Positions 7,954 through 15,561 of a stretch of 41,135 bases of DNA are shown here, piece by piece (positions within the stretch are counted from its first letter, which is position 1; each line of letters opens with the position of its first letter). The translations under genes were made by a program, and so were the position numbers. This DNA is from Candidatus Rokuibacteriota bacterium. GTDB lineage: Bacteria; Methylomirabilota; Methylomirabilia; Rokubacteriales; CSP1-6. A model generated the notes under the pieces. The model did not search any database. It was not told the DNA's origin and saw only the letters and a list, made by a program, of their open reading frames with translations. Location: positions 1 through 41,135 of the forward strand of contig QHSQ01000164.1 of the NCBI GenBank assembly GCA_003221615.1, read 5' to 3'.

Positions 7954-8517
7954 ATGGCTCTGACTCGGCGGTCCGTGTGGGCTGCGGTGGTCCTTTGCGC
8001 CGTATCGGTATCGGGGGCTCGGGCCGAGTCGGTCTGGGATGCGCTACGCGCCCCGGGCAGCGTCGTCGTGCTCCGCCACAGCCACGCCCCCGGAGCTTTC
8101 GATCCACCTGACGCCAAGCTCGAGGACTGCTCGACCCAGCGCAACCTGGACGAGAGCGGCCGGGCTCAGGCCGCGCGAATCGGCGAGGTCTTTCGCCAGA
8201 ACGCCATCGCCGTCGGGAAGATTCTCTCGAGCCCGCGCTGCCGGTGCCTGGACACCGCGAGGCTGGCCTTCGGCCAGGCGCAGCCCTGGGATGTCTTGCA
8301 AGGCGCGCTCAACGACTCCGAGCTTCGCCGGCGCCGCCTGGCCGAGACGAAGAATGCCATCGATGCCCACCGCAGCGGCGCGCCCCTGGTGCTGGTCACC
8401 CACGGCAGTGTCGTGACCGATCTGACCGGGTTGAACATCCGAATGGGCGAGTTCGTCGTGCTGCGTCGTGCGGCGGATGGAACCCTCGCGGTCGCGGGCC
8501 GGCTCTACGTCGAGTGA
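7954..8517 (+). CDS. Exported histidine phosphatase family protein (SixA/PhoE-like)
   Basis: A 187-residue protein with a signal peptide (ALTRRSVWAAVVLCAVSVSGARA) and one phosphoglycerate-mutase-like domain. Catalytic Arg41-His42 lie in VVVLRHSHAPG, a second phosphate-binding Arg is in LSSPRCRCLDTA (Arg95 or Arg97), and His150 is in VLVTHGSVVTDLTG. The spacing matches small SixA-type phosphatases. ATG at 7954 is preferred; GTG at 7945 is in frame. The signal peptide suggests a periplasmic phosphomonoesterase rather than a phosphohistidine phosphatase acting on cytoplasmic signalling proteins. Substrate unknown. It is convergent with the MetE-like gene, with about 29 bp between stops. Confidence 0.88.
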   Translation: MALTRRSVWAAVVLCAVSVSGARAESVWDALRAPGSVVVLRHSHAPGAFDPPDAKLEDCSTQRNLDESGRAQAARIGEVFRQNAIAVGKILSSPRCRCLDTARLAFGQAQPWDVLQGALNDSELRRRRLAETKNAIDAHRSGAPLVLVTHGSVVTDLTGLNIRMGEFVVLRRAADGTLAVAGRLYVE

Positions 8518-8546
8518 GGTCGCCGAGATCTGCGACCGGCGGCGGG

Positions 8547-9719
8547 CTACTCCGGCCCGCTCGCGAACCAGAGCCGCGGGTCGGCGGCACGCACGCGCGC
8601 CTCGGGCAAGCCGAGCTCGCGTCGCACGATGTTGGTGCCTTCGACCAGCGCGACGCACTTGTAATACGCGATCCGACGGCTCAGCCCCTCGCGACCGAAT
8701 CCGCAGTCGGTCGTGATCACCAGCCGCTCCGGCGGGATGTACTCCAGCGCCTTGCGGATCAGCCCGGCCACGTGCTCGGGCGGCTCGACCACCGTGTTGC
8801 AATGGTTCACCACACCGATGCCGATCTTCTTGTCGGTCCGGTACTTGCCGAAGAGCGGAAGATCGCGGCCGTCCGAGCTGGCGCACTCGAACGTGATCAC
8901 GTCGCCGTCGAGCTGAAGGAGATGGGGCAGCGCCCGTTCGTAGCTCGGCGGCTCCCAGTACACGCGCTGCTGATTCGGGTTGCCCCAGCAGGTGTGCACC
9001 CAGATCTCCGCGTCGACGCCCTTGAGCTGGCGGTTGAACGCCTGGGTCAGGAACTCGAGATCGGCGTCGGTACAATCCGGACGCGTCGTGCGCCCGTGGT
9101 GCGGCGGCTCCTCGACCTGGATCAGCGGACAGCCCGAGGCGGCCAGCTCGCGGAACTCGGCGTTCATGATGTCCGAGAGATCGTTGATCAGCGCCTTGTC
9201 GTCCTTGTAGTGCTCGTCCCACAGCATGCTCGCGAGCGCGGGCGCGCAGATCGCGCCGAACTTCACCGGCCGGTCGCTCAGCCGCTGGGCCACCTTCCAG
9301 AGGGCTGTGTATTCGAGCGGGCCGCGCGTGAGCTTGTTCCTGACGACGCCGGGCTGATAGGCCTCCTGGACCTCCCACAATATCTTCCCGGGGCGCAGGC
9401 CGTGGCGCGCCATCCAGCCCCGCGAGGTGTCGCGGTGGCCGCACACGCCGCCGAGACGTTCGATCGGATAGAAAAACCAGGACTTTCCGCCCACCGTCAG
9501 ATCGAAGCGGCTATCGCCGTCGGTCACGATATCGAGCCCGGCCGCGTCCTGTTCCGCGATGATGCTGGCAACCGCGTCGAGATATTGCTCGCGGAACAGC
9601 GAATCGCCGAGTGCGGACTTGAACGATCGGCCGGCGAGACTCCGGTCGAACCAAAGCGGTCGCGGATAGGAGCCCGTGATGGTGGTGGGCAAAATCATAT
9701 CGCGCGTGACGGTGAGCAC
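8547..9719 (-). CDS. MetE C-terminal-like cobalamin-independent methyltransferase
   Basis: A 390-residue protein matching the catalytic half of cobalamin-independent methionine synthase, without the N-terminal half of full MetE. It opens TTITGSYPRP (residues 12-21). The zinc ligands are recognisable: His242 and Cys244 in VHTCWGN, Glu278 in TFECASSDGRD, and Cys339 in TTDCGFGREG. VEEPP near residue 203 is a substrate-side motif. Stand-alone proteins of this type transfer methyl groups from donors other than folate, or have unknown roles. The start is GTG at 9719 or ATG at 9698 (MILPTT); neither has a strong ribosome site. The start lies exactly where the upstream FMN dehydrogenase loses its family similarity, so this gene may have acquired its upstream region through a rearrangement. 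Confidence 0.88.
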   Translation of the reverse strand: MLTVTRDMILPTTITGSYPRPLWFDRSLAGRSFKSALGDSLFREQYLDAVASIIAEQDAAGLDIVTDGDSRFDLTVGGKSWFFYPIERLGGVCGHRDTSRGWMARHGLRPGKILWEVQEAYQPGVVRNKLTRGPLEYTALWKVAQRLSDRPVKFGAICAPALASMLWDEHYKDDKALINDLSDIMNAEFRELAASGCPLIQVEEPPHHGRTTRPDCTDADLEFLTQAFNRQLKGVDAEIWVHTCWGNPNQQRVYWEPPSYERALPHLLQLDGDVITFECASSDGRDLPLFGKYRTDKKIGIGVVNHCNTVVEPPEHVAGLIRKALEYIPPERLVITTDCGFGREGLSRRIAYYKCVALVEGTNIVRRELGLPEARVRAADPRLWFASGPE

Positions 9720-10719
9720 GGCGGCCTCGCCCGATCAAGACCGCGCGCGCGCCGAGGGCGATCGCTTTGAGGACGTCGGTCCCACGGCGGACGCCTCCAT
9801 CGAGAAGGATCGCCATGCGGTCGCCCGCCGCCTCGACGACGGTTGGGAGCGCGTCGATCGTAGCGGGCGTTGTGTCGAGATTGCGGCCGCCGTGGTTGGA
9901 GACGATCACGCCGGCCAGTCCTTCGGCGGCCGCCCGGCGCGCATCGTCCGGCGCCAGGATTCCTTTGATCAGCACCGGCGTCTTCGCGAACGAGCGGATC
10001 CAGGCGACCGTCTCCCACGTCACGGTCGAGTCGATCGCATCGGCGTAGAGCGGGCTGACGCGGCCACCGCGCGAGGCTCCGGAGTACGGCGGCCGGATGC
10101 CGAGACGCTTTTCGCGATCCCGCATCGGGACCACCGGGCCATCGACGGTGATGCACAGGGCGGTGCAGCCCGCGGCCTCGGCTCGCTGGACCAGATCTTT
10201 CGTGACGCCTCGGTCGCGCTGGACATAGAGCTGAAACCAGGCGCGTCCGCGCGCCGCGCGCACGATCTCGTCGACCCGGCTGCTCGCGAACGTGCTGATC
10301 ACGAACGTGGCCCCGGCGGCACTCGCGCCGCGCGCGGCCTCGGGCTCGGCGCGCGTGTGCACCCGGCCCTGCCCGGCGACCGGCGCGAGCAAGATCGGGA
10401 ACTCGAGCTTCTGGCCGAAGAGCTCGAGCCGGGTATCGATCCGGCTCACGTCGACGAGCACGCGGGGCCTGAGCCGAATCGCGTCGAACGCCTCACGATT
10501 GCGGCGGAGCGTCAGCTCGTCCGCGGCGCCCTGCGAGATATACTCCCAGACCTCGCGCGGCAGGCGCTGCTTCGCCAGCGGCTCGAACTCGAGGACGTTG
10601 ACGGGCGGAGAGGTCGGGGTCGGGGAGGGGCTCTGCGCCGGCACGGCGCGAGGTCGCAGGCTCCCGGGCAGCGTGCCGACGGCGCCGGCGACGAGCGCGA
10701 TCGCCTCGCGACGTTTCAC
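9511..10719 (-). CDS. FMN-dependent alpha-hydroxyacid dehydrogenase, apparently C-terminally truncated
   Basis: The first 331 residues match the lactate/mandelate/glycolate oxidising flavoprotein family. There is a signal-like N-terminus (MKRREAIALVAGAVG, twin-arginine-like but weak), then WFQLYVQRD with the active-site Tyr, ITVDGPVV, KTPVLIKGIL with the FMN-contacting Lys, VSNHGGRNLD with the catalytic His and Arg, and LLDGGVRRGTDVLKA...VLIGR that closes the phosphate site. After Arg331 (codon at 9727-9729) similarity stops: the usual roughly 50-60 residues, including the last barrel helix, are missing. The frame runs on for 71 Arg-rich residues inside the MetE-like gene in another frame. 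All catalytic residues are present but folding is doubtful. It may be a pseudogene, a real deletion or an assembly join. Confidence 0.75.
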   Translation of the reverse strand: MKRREAIALVAGAVGTLPGSLRPRAVPAQSPSPTPTSPPVNVLEFEPLAKQRLPREVWEYISQGAADELTLRRNREAFDAIRLRPRVLVDVSRIDTRLELFGQKLEFPILLAPVAGQGRVHTRAEPEAARGASAAGATFVISTFASSRVDEIVRAARGRAWFQLYVQRDRGVTKDLVQRAEAAGCTALCITVDGPVVPMRDREKRLGIRPPYSGASRGGRVSPLYADAIDSTVTWETVAWIRSFAKTPVLIKGILAPDDARRAAAEGLAGVIVSNHGGRNLDTTPATIDALPTVVEAAGDRMAILLDGGVRRGTDVLKAIALGARAVLIGRGRRAHRHARYDFAHHHHGLLSATALVRPESRRPIVQVRTRRFAVPRAISRRGCQHHRGTGRGRARYRDRRR

Positions 10720-10785
10720 GCGGGGATTCTAGGTGTCCGCCCGCAGCGGGTCAAACGCTCGGCAGGCGGCGGCACGAACACCGCA

Positions 10786-11820
10786 CTACGACAGGGTCGG
10801 CGCCTTGATGCCGAGGAATCGGAAGCAGTTGTTCCAGGTGATGTCGGCGTGGACTTCCGGCGGCAGCCCGAGCGTACGCAGGGTCTTGTCCACCGGTACC
10901 TCGGGCGCCATGTACGGGTAGTCCGTCCCGACGAGGATCTGTCCGGCTCCGACCATATCGATCAGATAGCGGAGGGCTCGCCGGTCGAAGAGCAGGGTGT
11001 CGTAATAGAAGCGGCGCGCGTATTCGGCGGGTGAGCGCGGCAGCGCGCCCGCCGCCGCGGTGCCCCGCCCGGGGCCCGGCGCTTCTTCGTTCCACGTTCC
11101 GCTCCAGTGATGGTTGTAGCGCGGCAGCATGAACGGAAACGTGCCGCCGCCGTGGCTGAACGCGATCCGCAAGCTCGGGCACTTCTCCGCGGTGCCGCCG
11201 TCGATCATCGAGGCGATCGTCAGGCTGGTGTCCGTGGGATAGCCGATCGGGTTGAAGAGGGCCTTGGTCGGAAAACGCTCCATCATCGTGGGGCGCAGCG
11301 CGTGTACGAAGATCGCGATCCCGAGCCGCTCGGCTTCCTGGAAGAAGCCCTGGAACTCGGGCATCCCGAGCGAGCGGCCGTTCACGTTCGAGCCGAGCTC
11401 GATGCCGGGAAACCCGAGGCTCTTAATGTGAGAAAGCTCCTTGGCCGCCAGCTCGGGATCCTGCAGCGGCACGATTCCCAGGCCGATGAAGCGGCCCGGC
11501 GCCCGGCCGCGCATCCGCGCGACGACGTCGTTGGCGTAGCGGCAGAAGTCGAGGGCGTCGCCGGGCGTGAACCAATACGCGCACAGCTCCGGCATCGGCG
11601 AGATGACTTCGACGTCGGCACCGTGCGCCTTCATGTCGGAGAGTCGACGCTCGACGTTCCAGTTGCCGTCGTGCACGGTGCGGTAGTTCTCGCCGCCGAT
11701 CATGACGCGCGCCCGCCCGGGCTCGAAGTGATCCATCGACGGCCACGTCCACGCGCTGGCCCGCGACCCGGCCGGCGGGAAGTTCTCTGGAATGATGTGC
11801 GCGTGCATGTCGACGATCAT
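10786..11820 (-). CDS. ACMSD-like amidohydrolase (amidohydrolase-2 family)
   Basis: A 344-residue TIM-barrel metal enzyme related to aminocarboxymuconate-semialdehyde decarboxylase and similar non-oxidative decarboxylases. Metal ligands are visible as His6 and His8 in VDMHAHIIPE, a His in AIFVHALRP, a His in IAFSHGGG, and the terminal Asp in ILVGTDYPYMAPE. Length is normal. GGGAG lies 5 nt before the ATG. It sits between the alcohol dehydrogenase gene and the FMN dehydrogenase gene on the same strand, a plausible operon for stepwise oxidation and decarboxylation of an aromatic or hydroxy acid. A repeat element with two hairpins separates it from the alcohol dehydrogenase and may lower readthrough. 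Substrate unknown. Confidence 0.88.
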   Translation of the reverse strand: MIVDMHAHIIPENFPPAGSRASAWTWPSMDHFEPGRARVMIGGENYRTVHDGNWNVERRLSDMKAHGADVEVISPMPELCAYWFTPGDALDFCRYANDVVARMRGRAPGRFIGLGIVPLQDPELAAKELSHIKSLGFPGIELGSNVNGRSLGMPEFQGFFQEAERLGIAIFVHALRPTMMERFPTKALFNPIGYPTDTSLTIASMIDGGTAEKCPSLRIAFSHGGGTFPFMLPRYNHHWSGTWNEEAPGPGRGTAAAGALPRSPAEYARRFYYDTLLFDRRALRYLIDMVGAGQILVGTDYPYMAPEVPVDKTLRTLGLPPEVHADITWNNCFRFLGIKAPTLS

Positions 11821-11846
11821 GTCAGCTCCCAGTTACGTCGTTCGAG

Positions 11847-11947
11847 GCGCCGGCTTTGCCGGCGCAACCGGATCTTGGCCGTCGCACCGGGTAACCGGTG
11901 GGGCGCATTCGGGGGGAGCGGCGCTCGCTCCCCCATCTTAATCAATT
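11847..11947 (-). repeat. Dispersed two-hairpin element, copy A
   Basis: Two strong hairpins follow the alcohol dehydrogenase stop. One pairs 11847-11854 with 11858-11865 (8 bp, TTT loop). The other pairs GGGGGAGCG at 11912-11920 with 11926-11934 (9 bp, 5-nt loop). Next to the second stands ATCT-TAA-TCAATT (11935-11947), shared with copy B near 38440. The last Asn codon and stop of the dehydrogenase lie inside the TCAATT. Neither hairpin has a U tract. Confidence 0.6.
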
Positions 11948-13039
11948 GAAGGTCAGCACCGTGCGCGCGACCTCGCCCGCCTTCATCGCGCGGAACGCCT
12001 CGTTGATGTCGTCGAGCCGGCCGCGGCGCGTAACCATCTCGTCGAGCATGAGCCGGCCCTGGCGGTAGAACTCCAGGTAGCGCGGAATGTCCGTGCGGAA
12101 CCGGTTGCCGCCCATGCGCGAGGTCTGCACCTTGCACTCCGGGCGAATGGCCATCCACGGGAACTCGATCTTCGCGTCCGGCGGCATGACGCCGACGATC
12201 GTGGCGGTACCCCGGATGGCGAGGCTCTCGATTGCCTGGCGCACGAGCGTGGTGTTGCCGACCGCCTCGAACGCGTGATCGACGCCGGCGCCCTTCGTGA
12301 GGGCGCGGACCGCCTTGACCGGATCGTCCTTCCCGCTGTTGACCACGTGCGTGGCACCCACGCGCTTGGCCATCTCGAGCTTGTTGTCGAACACGTCGAC
12401 GCCGATGATCTGCCGGGCGCCGCCGATCCGCGCCCCCTGCACGATCGAGAGCCCCACGCCGCCGCAGCCGAAGACCGCGACCGTCTGGCCGGCCTCGAGC
12501 CCGGCCGACCGAAGCGCGGCCCCCACGCCGGTGAGGACGCCGCAGCCGACCAGCGCCGCCCGATCGAGCGGGAGATCCAGGTCGATCTTCACGATCGAGT
12601 TCTCGTGCAGCAGCATGCGCTCGGCGTAGCTCGAGATGCCGATGAACTGGCGGAACGGAGCGCCCTTCTGCGAGAGCCTCGGCGCAGCCGACTCCGCCCG
12701 GGTCACGAAGCCGGCGACGCAGAGATTGGGATGACCGCCCAGGCACTGCTCGCAGCTTCCGCAGAAGCCCGAGAGGCAGGCCACCACGTGATCGCCGGGC
12801 TTGACGGTCGTCACATCGGCGCCGACCGCCTCGACGACACCGGAACCCTCGTGTCCCAGGACGATCGGCCGGTCGAGCGGAAACCGGCCCTGGCCATCCA
12901 CCACGTGCAGATCGCTATGACACACGCCCGTCGCGGCGGTGCGAACCAGGACCTCGCGCCCCCAGGGCTTGTCGATCTCGATGGATTCGATCGTCAACGG
13001 CTCCTGGACTTTGCGAAAGACGGCGGCCTTCATCTCCAT
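11942..13039 (-). CDS. Zinc-dependent alcohol dehydrogenase (class III-like, NAD-dependent)
   Basis: A 365-residue medium-chain dehydrogenase. The catalytic zinc site is Cys40 (TGVCHSD), His63-Glu64 (LGHEGSGVVE) and a Cys in LVGCGVLTG. The structural zinc has four Cys at 93, 96, 99 and 107. The Rossmann motif is VFGCGGVGLSIVQGA, and the following IGVDVFDNK with Asp suggests NAD rather than NADP. The layout resembles class III (formaldehyde/S-hydroxymethyl thiol) dehydrogenases. ATG at 13039 is chosen because GGGAGG lies 8 nt upstream; the longer frame to 13135 overlaps the divergent TauD-like gene. Probably first gene of a minus-strand set with the ACMSD-like amidohydrolase and the FMN dehydrogenase. 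The final codon and stop lie in the repeat element. Confidence 0.92.
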   Translation of the reverse strand: MEMKAAVFRKVQEPLTIESIEIDKPWGREVLVRTAATGVCHSDLHVVDGQGRFPLDRPIVLGHEGSGVVEAVGADVTTVKPGDHVVACLSGFCGSCEQCLGGHPNLCVAGFVTRAESAAPRLSQKGAPFRQFIGISSYAERMLLHENSIVKIDLDLPLDRAALVGCGVLTGVGAALRSAGLEAGQTVAVFGCGGVGLSIVQGARIGGARQIIGVDVFDNKLEMAKRVGATHVVNSGKDDPVKAVRALTKGAGVDHAFEAVGNTTLVRQAIESLAIRGTATIVGVMPPDAKIEFPWMAIRPECKVQTSRMGGNRFRTDIPRYLEFYRQGRLMLDEMVTRRGRLDDINEAFRAMKAGEVARTVLTFN

Positions 13040-13101
13040 GCGGGTTTCCTCCCGTCCGAGGCCCGTGTTCTCACCGAGCCTCGCAACCGAACCCGGCGCA
13101 G

Positions 13102-13107
13102 TATAAT
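13102..13107 (+). promoter_or_regulatory. Consensus -10 box upstream of the TauD-like gene
   Basis: TATAAT stands alone in GC-rich DNA 27 bp before the ATG at 13134 and just before GAGGAGG. No good -35 hexamer is found 16-18 bp upstream, so an extended or activator-dependent promoter is possible. The region is shared with the divergent alcohol dehydrogenase gene. Confidence 0.4.
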
Positions 13108-13133
13108 CCCGACCAGCGGTGAGGAGGGGGAGC

Positions 13134-14078
13134 ATGGGGGGAGAGGGGATGGTGAGGGCCGTCGAGCCGAGCGGGCAGATCCTGGGGGCGACCGTCAGGG
13201 GGCTGGACCTCGCGAAACCCTTGAGCGACGTGGACTTCGCGACAATTCTGGAAGCCCTCGGCCGGCACGGCGTGCTGCGCTTTCCCGCTCAGCAGCTCGA
13301 GGCGACCGAGCTCAGAGACTTCTCTCGGCGCTTCGGGCGGATCCAGGCCACCCTGACCGGCCGTCACCACGAGCCGGGGATGCCCGAAGTCGGCTATCTC
13401 TCGAACATCATCGAGAACGGCGAGCCGATCGGCATCACCGACGCCGGGCAGGACTGGCACACCGACATGTCCTACAACGAGACCGTCGGCTTTCTGAACG
13501 TGCTCTACGCCGTCAAGGTGCCGCGGCGCGATGGTCAGGTGCTCGGCGCGACGATGTTCGCCAACACGCAGGCCGCGTACGAGGACCTGGCGCCCGAGCT
13601 CAAGGCGCGCCTCGAAGGCGCGACGGCCACCCACGACTTCAACAAGTTCTGGGAGAACATGCGCACCCGTCCCGGCAGCCTGCGGGCGCCGCTCTCCGCC
13701 GAGCAGCGCCGGCGGCGTCCGCCGTCCGTCCATCCGCTCTTTCTCACGCATCCGATCACGGGGCGCAGAGTGCTCTACTGCAATCCGGGCTACGCGATCC
13801 GCATCAACGAGCTCGACGAGCCGGAGAGCGACCGCATGCTCGAGACCTTGTTCGCGCACCAGCTCCAGCCGAAGTATCAGTACACCCACCGCTGGACCGA
13901 GGGTGACGTGCTGATGTGGGATCACATCGGCACGCTCCACAACGCGGTCGCGGATTACCGGCCGGACGAGCACCGGCTGATGAAGCGTTGTCAGGTGATG
14001 GCTGACCGGATCTTCGAACCCGCCTTCGTGCGAGAGGCCCTTTCGGCAGCCTCGCCCGCCGGCGCAACGTCTCGGTAA
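13134..14078 (+). CDS. TauD/TfdA-family Fe(II)/2-oxoglutarate dioxygenase
   Basis: A 314-residue non-haem iron oxygenase. The iron facial triad is His109 and Asp111 in DWHTDMSY and His269 in IGTLHNAVADY; a basic residue in RLMKRCQVM (about 281-285) is placed to bind 2-oxoglutarate. Length is normal. ATG at 13134 is preceded by GAGGAGG at 13121-13127; ATG at 13149 is an alternative. The family uses O2 and 2-oxoglutarate to hydroxylate substrates such as taurine, sulfonates or chlorophenoxyacetates, often releasing sulfite or an aldehyde. No sulfonate transporter adjoins it. It leads a plus-strand cluster with a His-rich protein of unknown function and two Gfo/Idh/MocA proteins, 16 bp before the former. 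Substrate not assignable. Confidence 0.92.
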   Translation: MGGEGMVRAVEPSGQILGATVRGLDLAKPLSDVDFATILEALGRHGVLRFPAQQLEATELRDFSRRFGRIQATLTGRHHEPGMPEVGYLSNIIENGEPIGITDAGQDWHTDMSYNETVGFLNVLYAVKVPRRDGQVLGATMFANTQAAYEDLAPELKARLEGATATHDFNKFWENMRTRPGSLRAPLSAEQRRRRPPSVHPLFLTHPITGRRVLYCNPGYAIRINELDEPESDRMLETLFAHQLQPKYQYTHRWTEGDVLMWDHIGTLHNAVADYRPDEHRLMKRCQVMADRIFEPAFVREALSAASPAGATSR

Positions 14079-14094
14079 ACCGGAGGATCGTGTC

Positions 14095-15552
14095 ATGGCC
14101 CAACGCGTTCGCTATCCAGACCACATCGAGCCGCTGGTGGAGTTCGTGGAGGAGACCACGCCGGAACGCATTGTGGCCGCGACGCACGACAAGCTCGCCG
14201 CCGGCACGACGGTGAAGGACATGCTCCTCGCTTCGGCGCTGGCGGTGGTGCGCTCCTCGGATCTGCCGCCCGGGCATCACGGCGGCCCGCTCCATCCGCT
14301 CTGCGGCCTGCACGCCGTCCACCACATCTCGGCGCGGCTCCCCGGTGAGTACGCGATGCTGCCGGTCATCCAGAACGTCGCGGTCGCGAACAAGCACATC
14401 CACTCGCCGGCGATGGGACCGTACATGCTGGCCGACGCGCGGCCCGTATCCGAGAACGACGATGTGGACGCGACGGTCAAGGCGTTCCGGACCGCGGTGA
14501 GCCGCGGCGTCTACAATGCGTGTGATCACTACTTCCTGTACCTGCTCGAGCGGCTCTCGCCGATGCAGATCCTCGAGCTCCTGCTCGAGGTCGGCGTGCC
14601 GAAGAACCAGCTCGACGACCACTATTTCCTGTTCCCGGTGTTCACGTTCCGGGCGCTCGAGTATTTCGGCTGGGAGTACGCGAAGTACATCGGCCGGGCG
14701 CCGGTGCGCTACATCACGCGCCCGACGAACCCGGCGATGATGCTGGACGTGGACGAGCTGATCCGGAAGTACGAGCTGCTCGAGCGCGATCTGCGCGTGA
14801 AGACCGGCGAGGACGAGACCCCCGCCGTCACGGCGCTCGCCGACGAGATCGGGCGCTGCAGCGAGTTCGGCGAGATCCCGGAGATGCTGGCGCGGGCGCT
14901 CGGCGGCGGCCTGTCGCTCGAGGGCGCCGGCGAAGCCCTGTCGGTCGGCGGGTCCACGCTCTTCCTGCGCTCGAAGACCGGCAACCCGATGGACGTGCAC
15001 ATCAACACGGGTGCCAATACGCGGCGCTATCTGCTGCGGCAGCCCGAGCTCTCGCGGCGCATCAAGCTGCAGGCGCTCCTGGTCTGGAACACGGGGCCGG
15101 AGGTACGGATGGCGCAGCGCATGCTGGCGTCGGACGTGCAGCCCGAGCCCGAGCGGGTGGCGGCGCTACCGTCCCACACGCAGGACGAGCTGCTCGAAGA
15201 GATCGAAAGCCTGATCAGCCGTCTCCCGGTCGGCGAGCGACTGCCGACGGCCGGTCTCGCCAGCTGGCGCTCGACCGACGAGGTCAAGCACGCTGCCGCC
15301 CTGGCTCAGCAGTACGCCGATCGTGGCTACGCGCCGGAGTCGCTGATCGGCATGATCGGCAAGATCGCCTGTCGCGACAACTTCACCGAGATGCACGCCT
15401 TCAAGCATCATCAGGCGACGTACGAGGAGTTCTACGCGACCCGTCCGTCGCTGCGCTGGCGCCACCTGGTGGCCGCGGTGCAGGCGAGCGCGATCTCGCA
15501 CGGCCGCATCCAGGACGTCTTCGAGCACGCGGCCGAGGTGATGCATTTCTAA
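14095..15552 (+). CDS. Unrecognised His-rich helical protein next to TauD
   Basis: A 485-residue protein that I cannot place in a family with confidence. It looks largely alpha-helical, with no signal peptide or membrane segment. Conserved-looking metal or haem ligand clusters stand out: GHHGGPLHPLCGLHAVHH (residues 60-77), NKHIHSP (99-105), NACDHYFLYLL, DDHYFLFPVF and EMHAFKHHQATYEEF (432-446). His-His pairs in helices near both ends suggest a metal-binding site built from distant segments. A distant link to questin-oxidase-like proteins is conceivable but weak. ATG at 14095 follows GGAGG at 14081-14085, and the gene sits 16 bp after the TauD-like gene and 9 bp before the ThuA/Gfo fusion, so it is almost certainly co-transcribed with an oxidative pathway. 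Confidence 0.85.
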   Translation: MAQRVRYPDHIEPLVEFVEETTPERIVAATHDKLAAGTTVKDMLLASALAVVRSSDLPPGHHGGPLHPLCGLHAVHHISARLPGEYAMLPVIQNVAVANKHIHSPAMGPYMLADARPVSENDDVDATVKAFRTAVSRGVYNACDHYFLYLLERLSPMQILELLLEVGVPKNQLDDHYFLFPVFTFRALEYFGWEYAKYIGRAPVRYITRPTNPAMMLDVDELIRKYELLERDLRVKTGEDETPAVTALADEIGRCSEFGEIPEMLARALGGGLSLEGAGEALSVGGSTLFLRSKTGNPMDVHINTGANTRRYLLRQPELSRRIKLQALLVWNTGPEVRMAQRMLASDVQPEPERVAALPSHTQDELLEEIESLISRLPVGERLPTAGLASWRSTDEVKHAAALAQQYADRGYAPESLIGMIGKIACRDNFTEMHAFKHHQATYEEFYATRPSLRWRHLVAAVQASAISHGRIQDVFEHAAEVMHF

Positions 15553-15561
15553 GGCATCGCC

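Noticed and set aside
8518-8537. Hairpin GGTCGC/GCGACC between convergent genes as a terminator
   Set aside because: The stem is only 6 bp with an 8-nt loop and no U tract; chance pairing is likely in GC-rich DNA.
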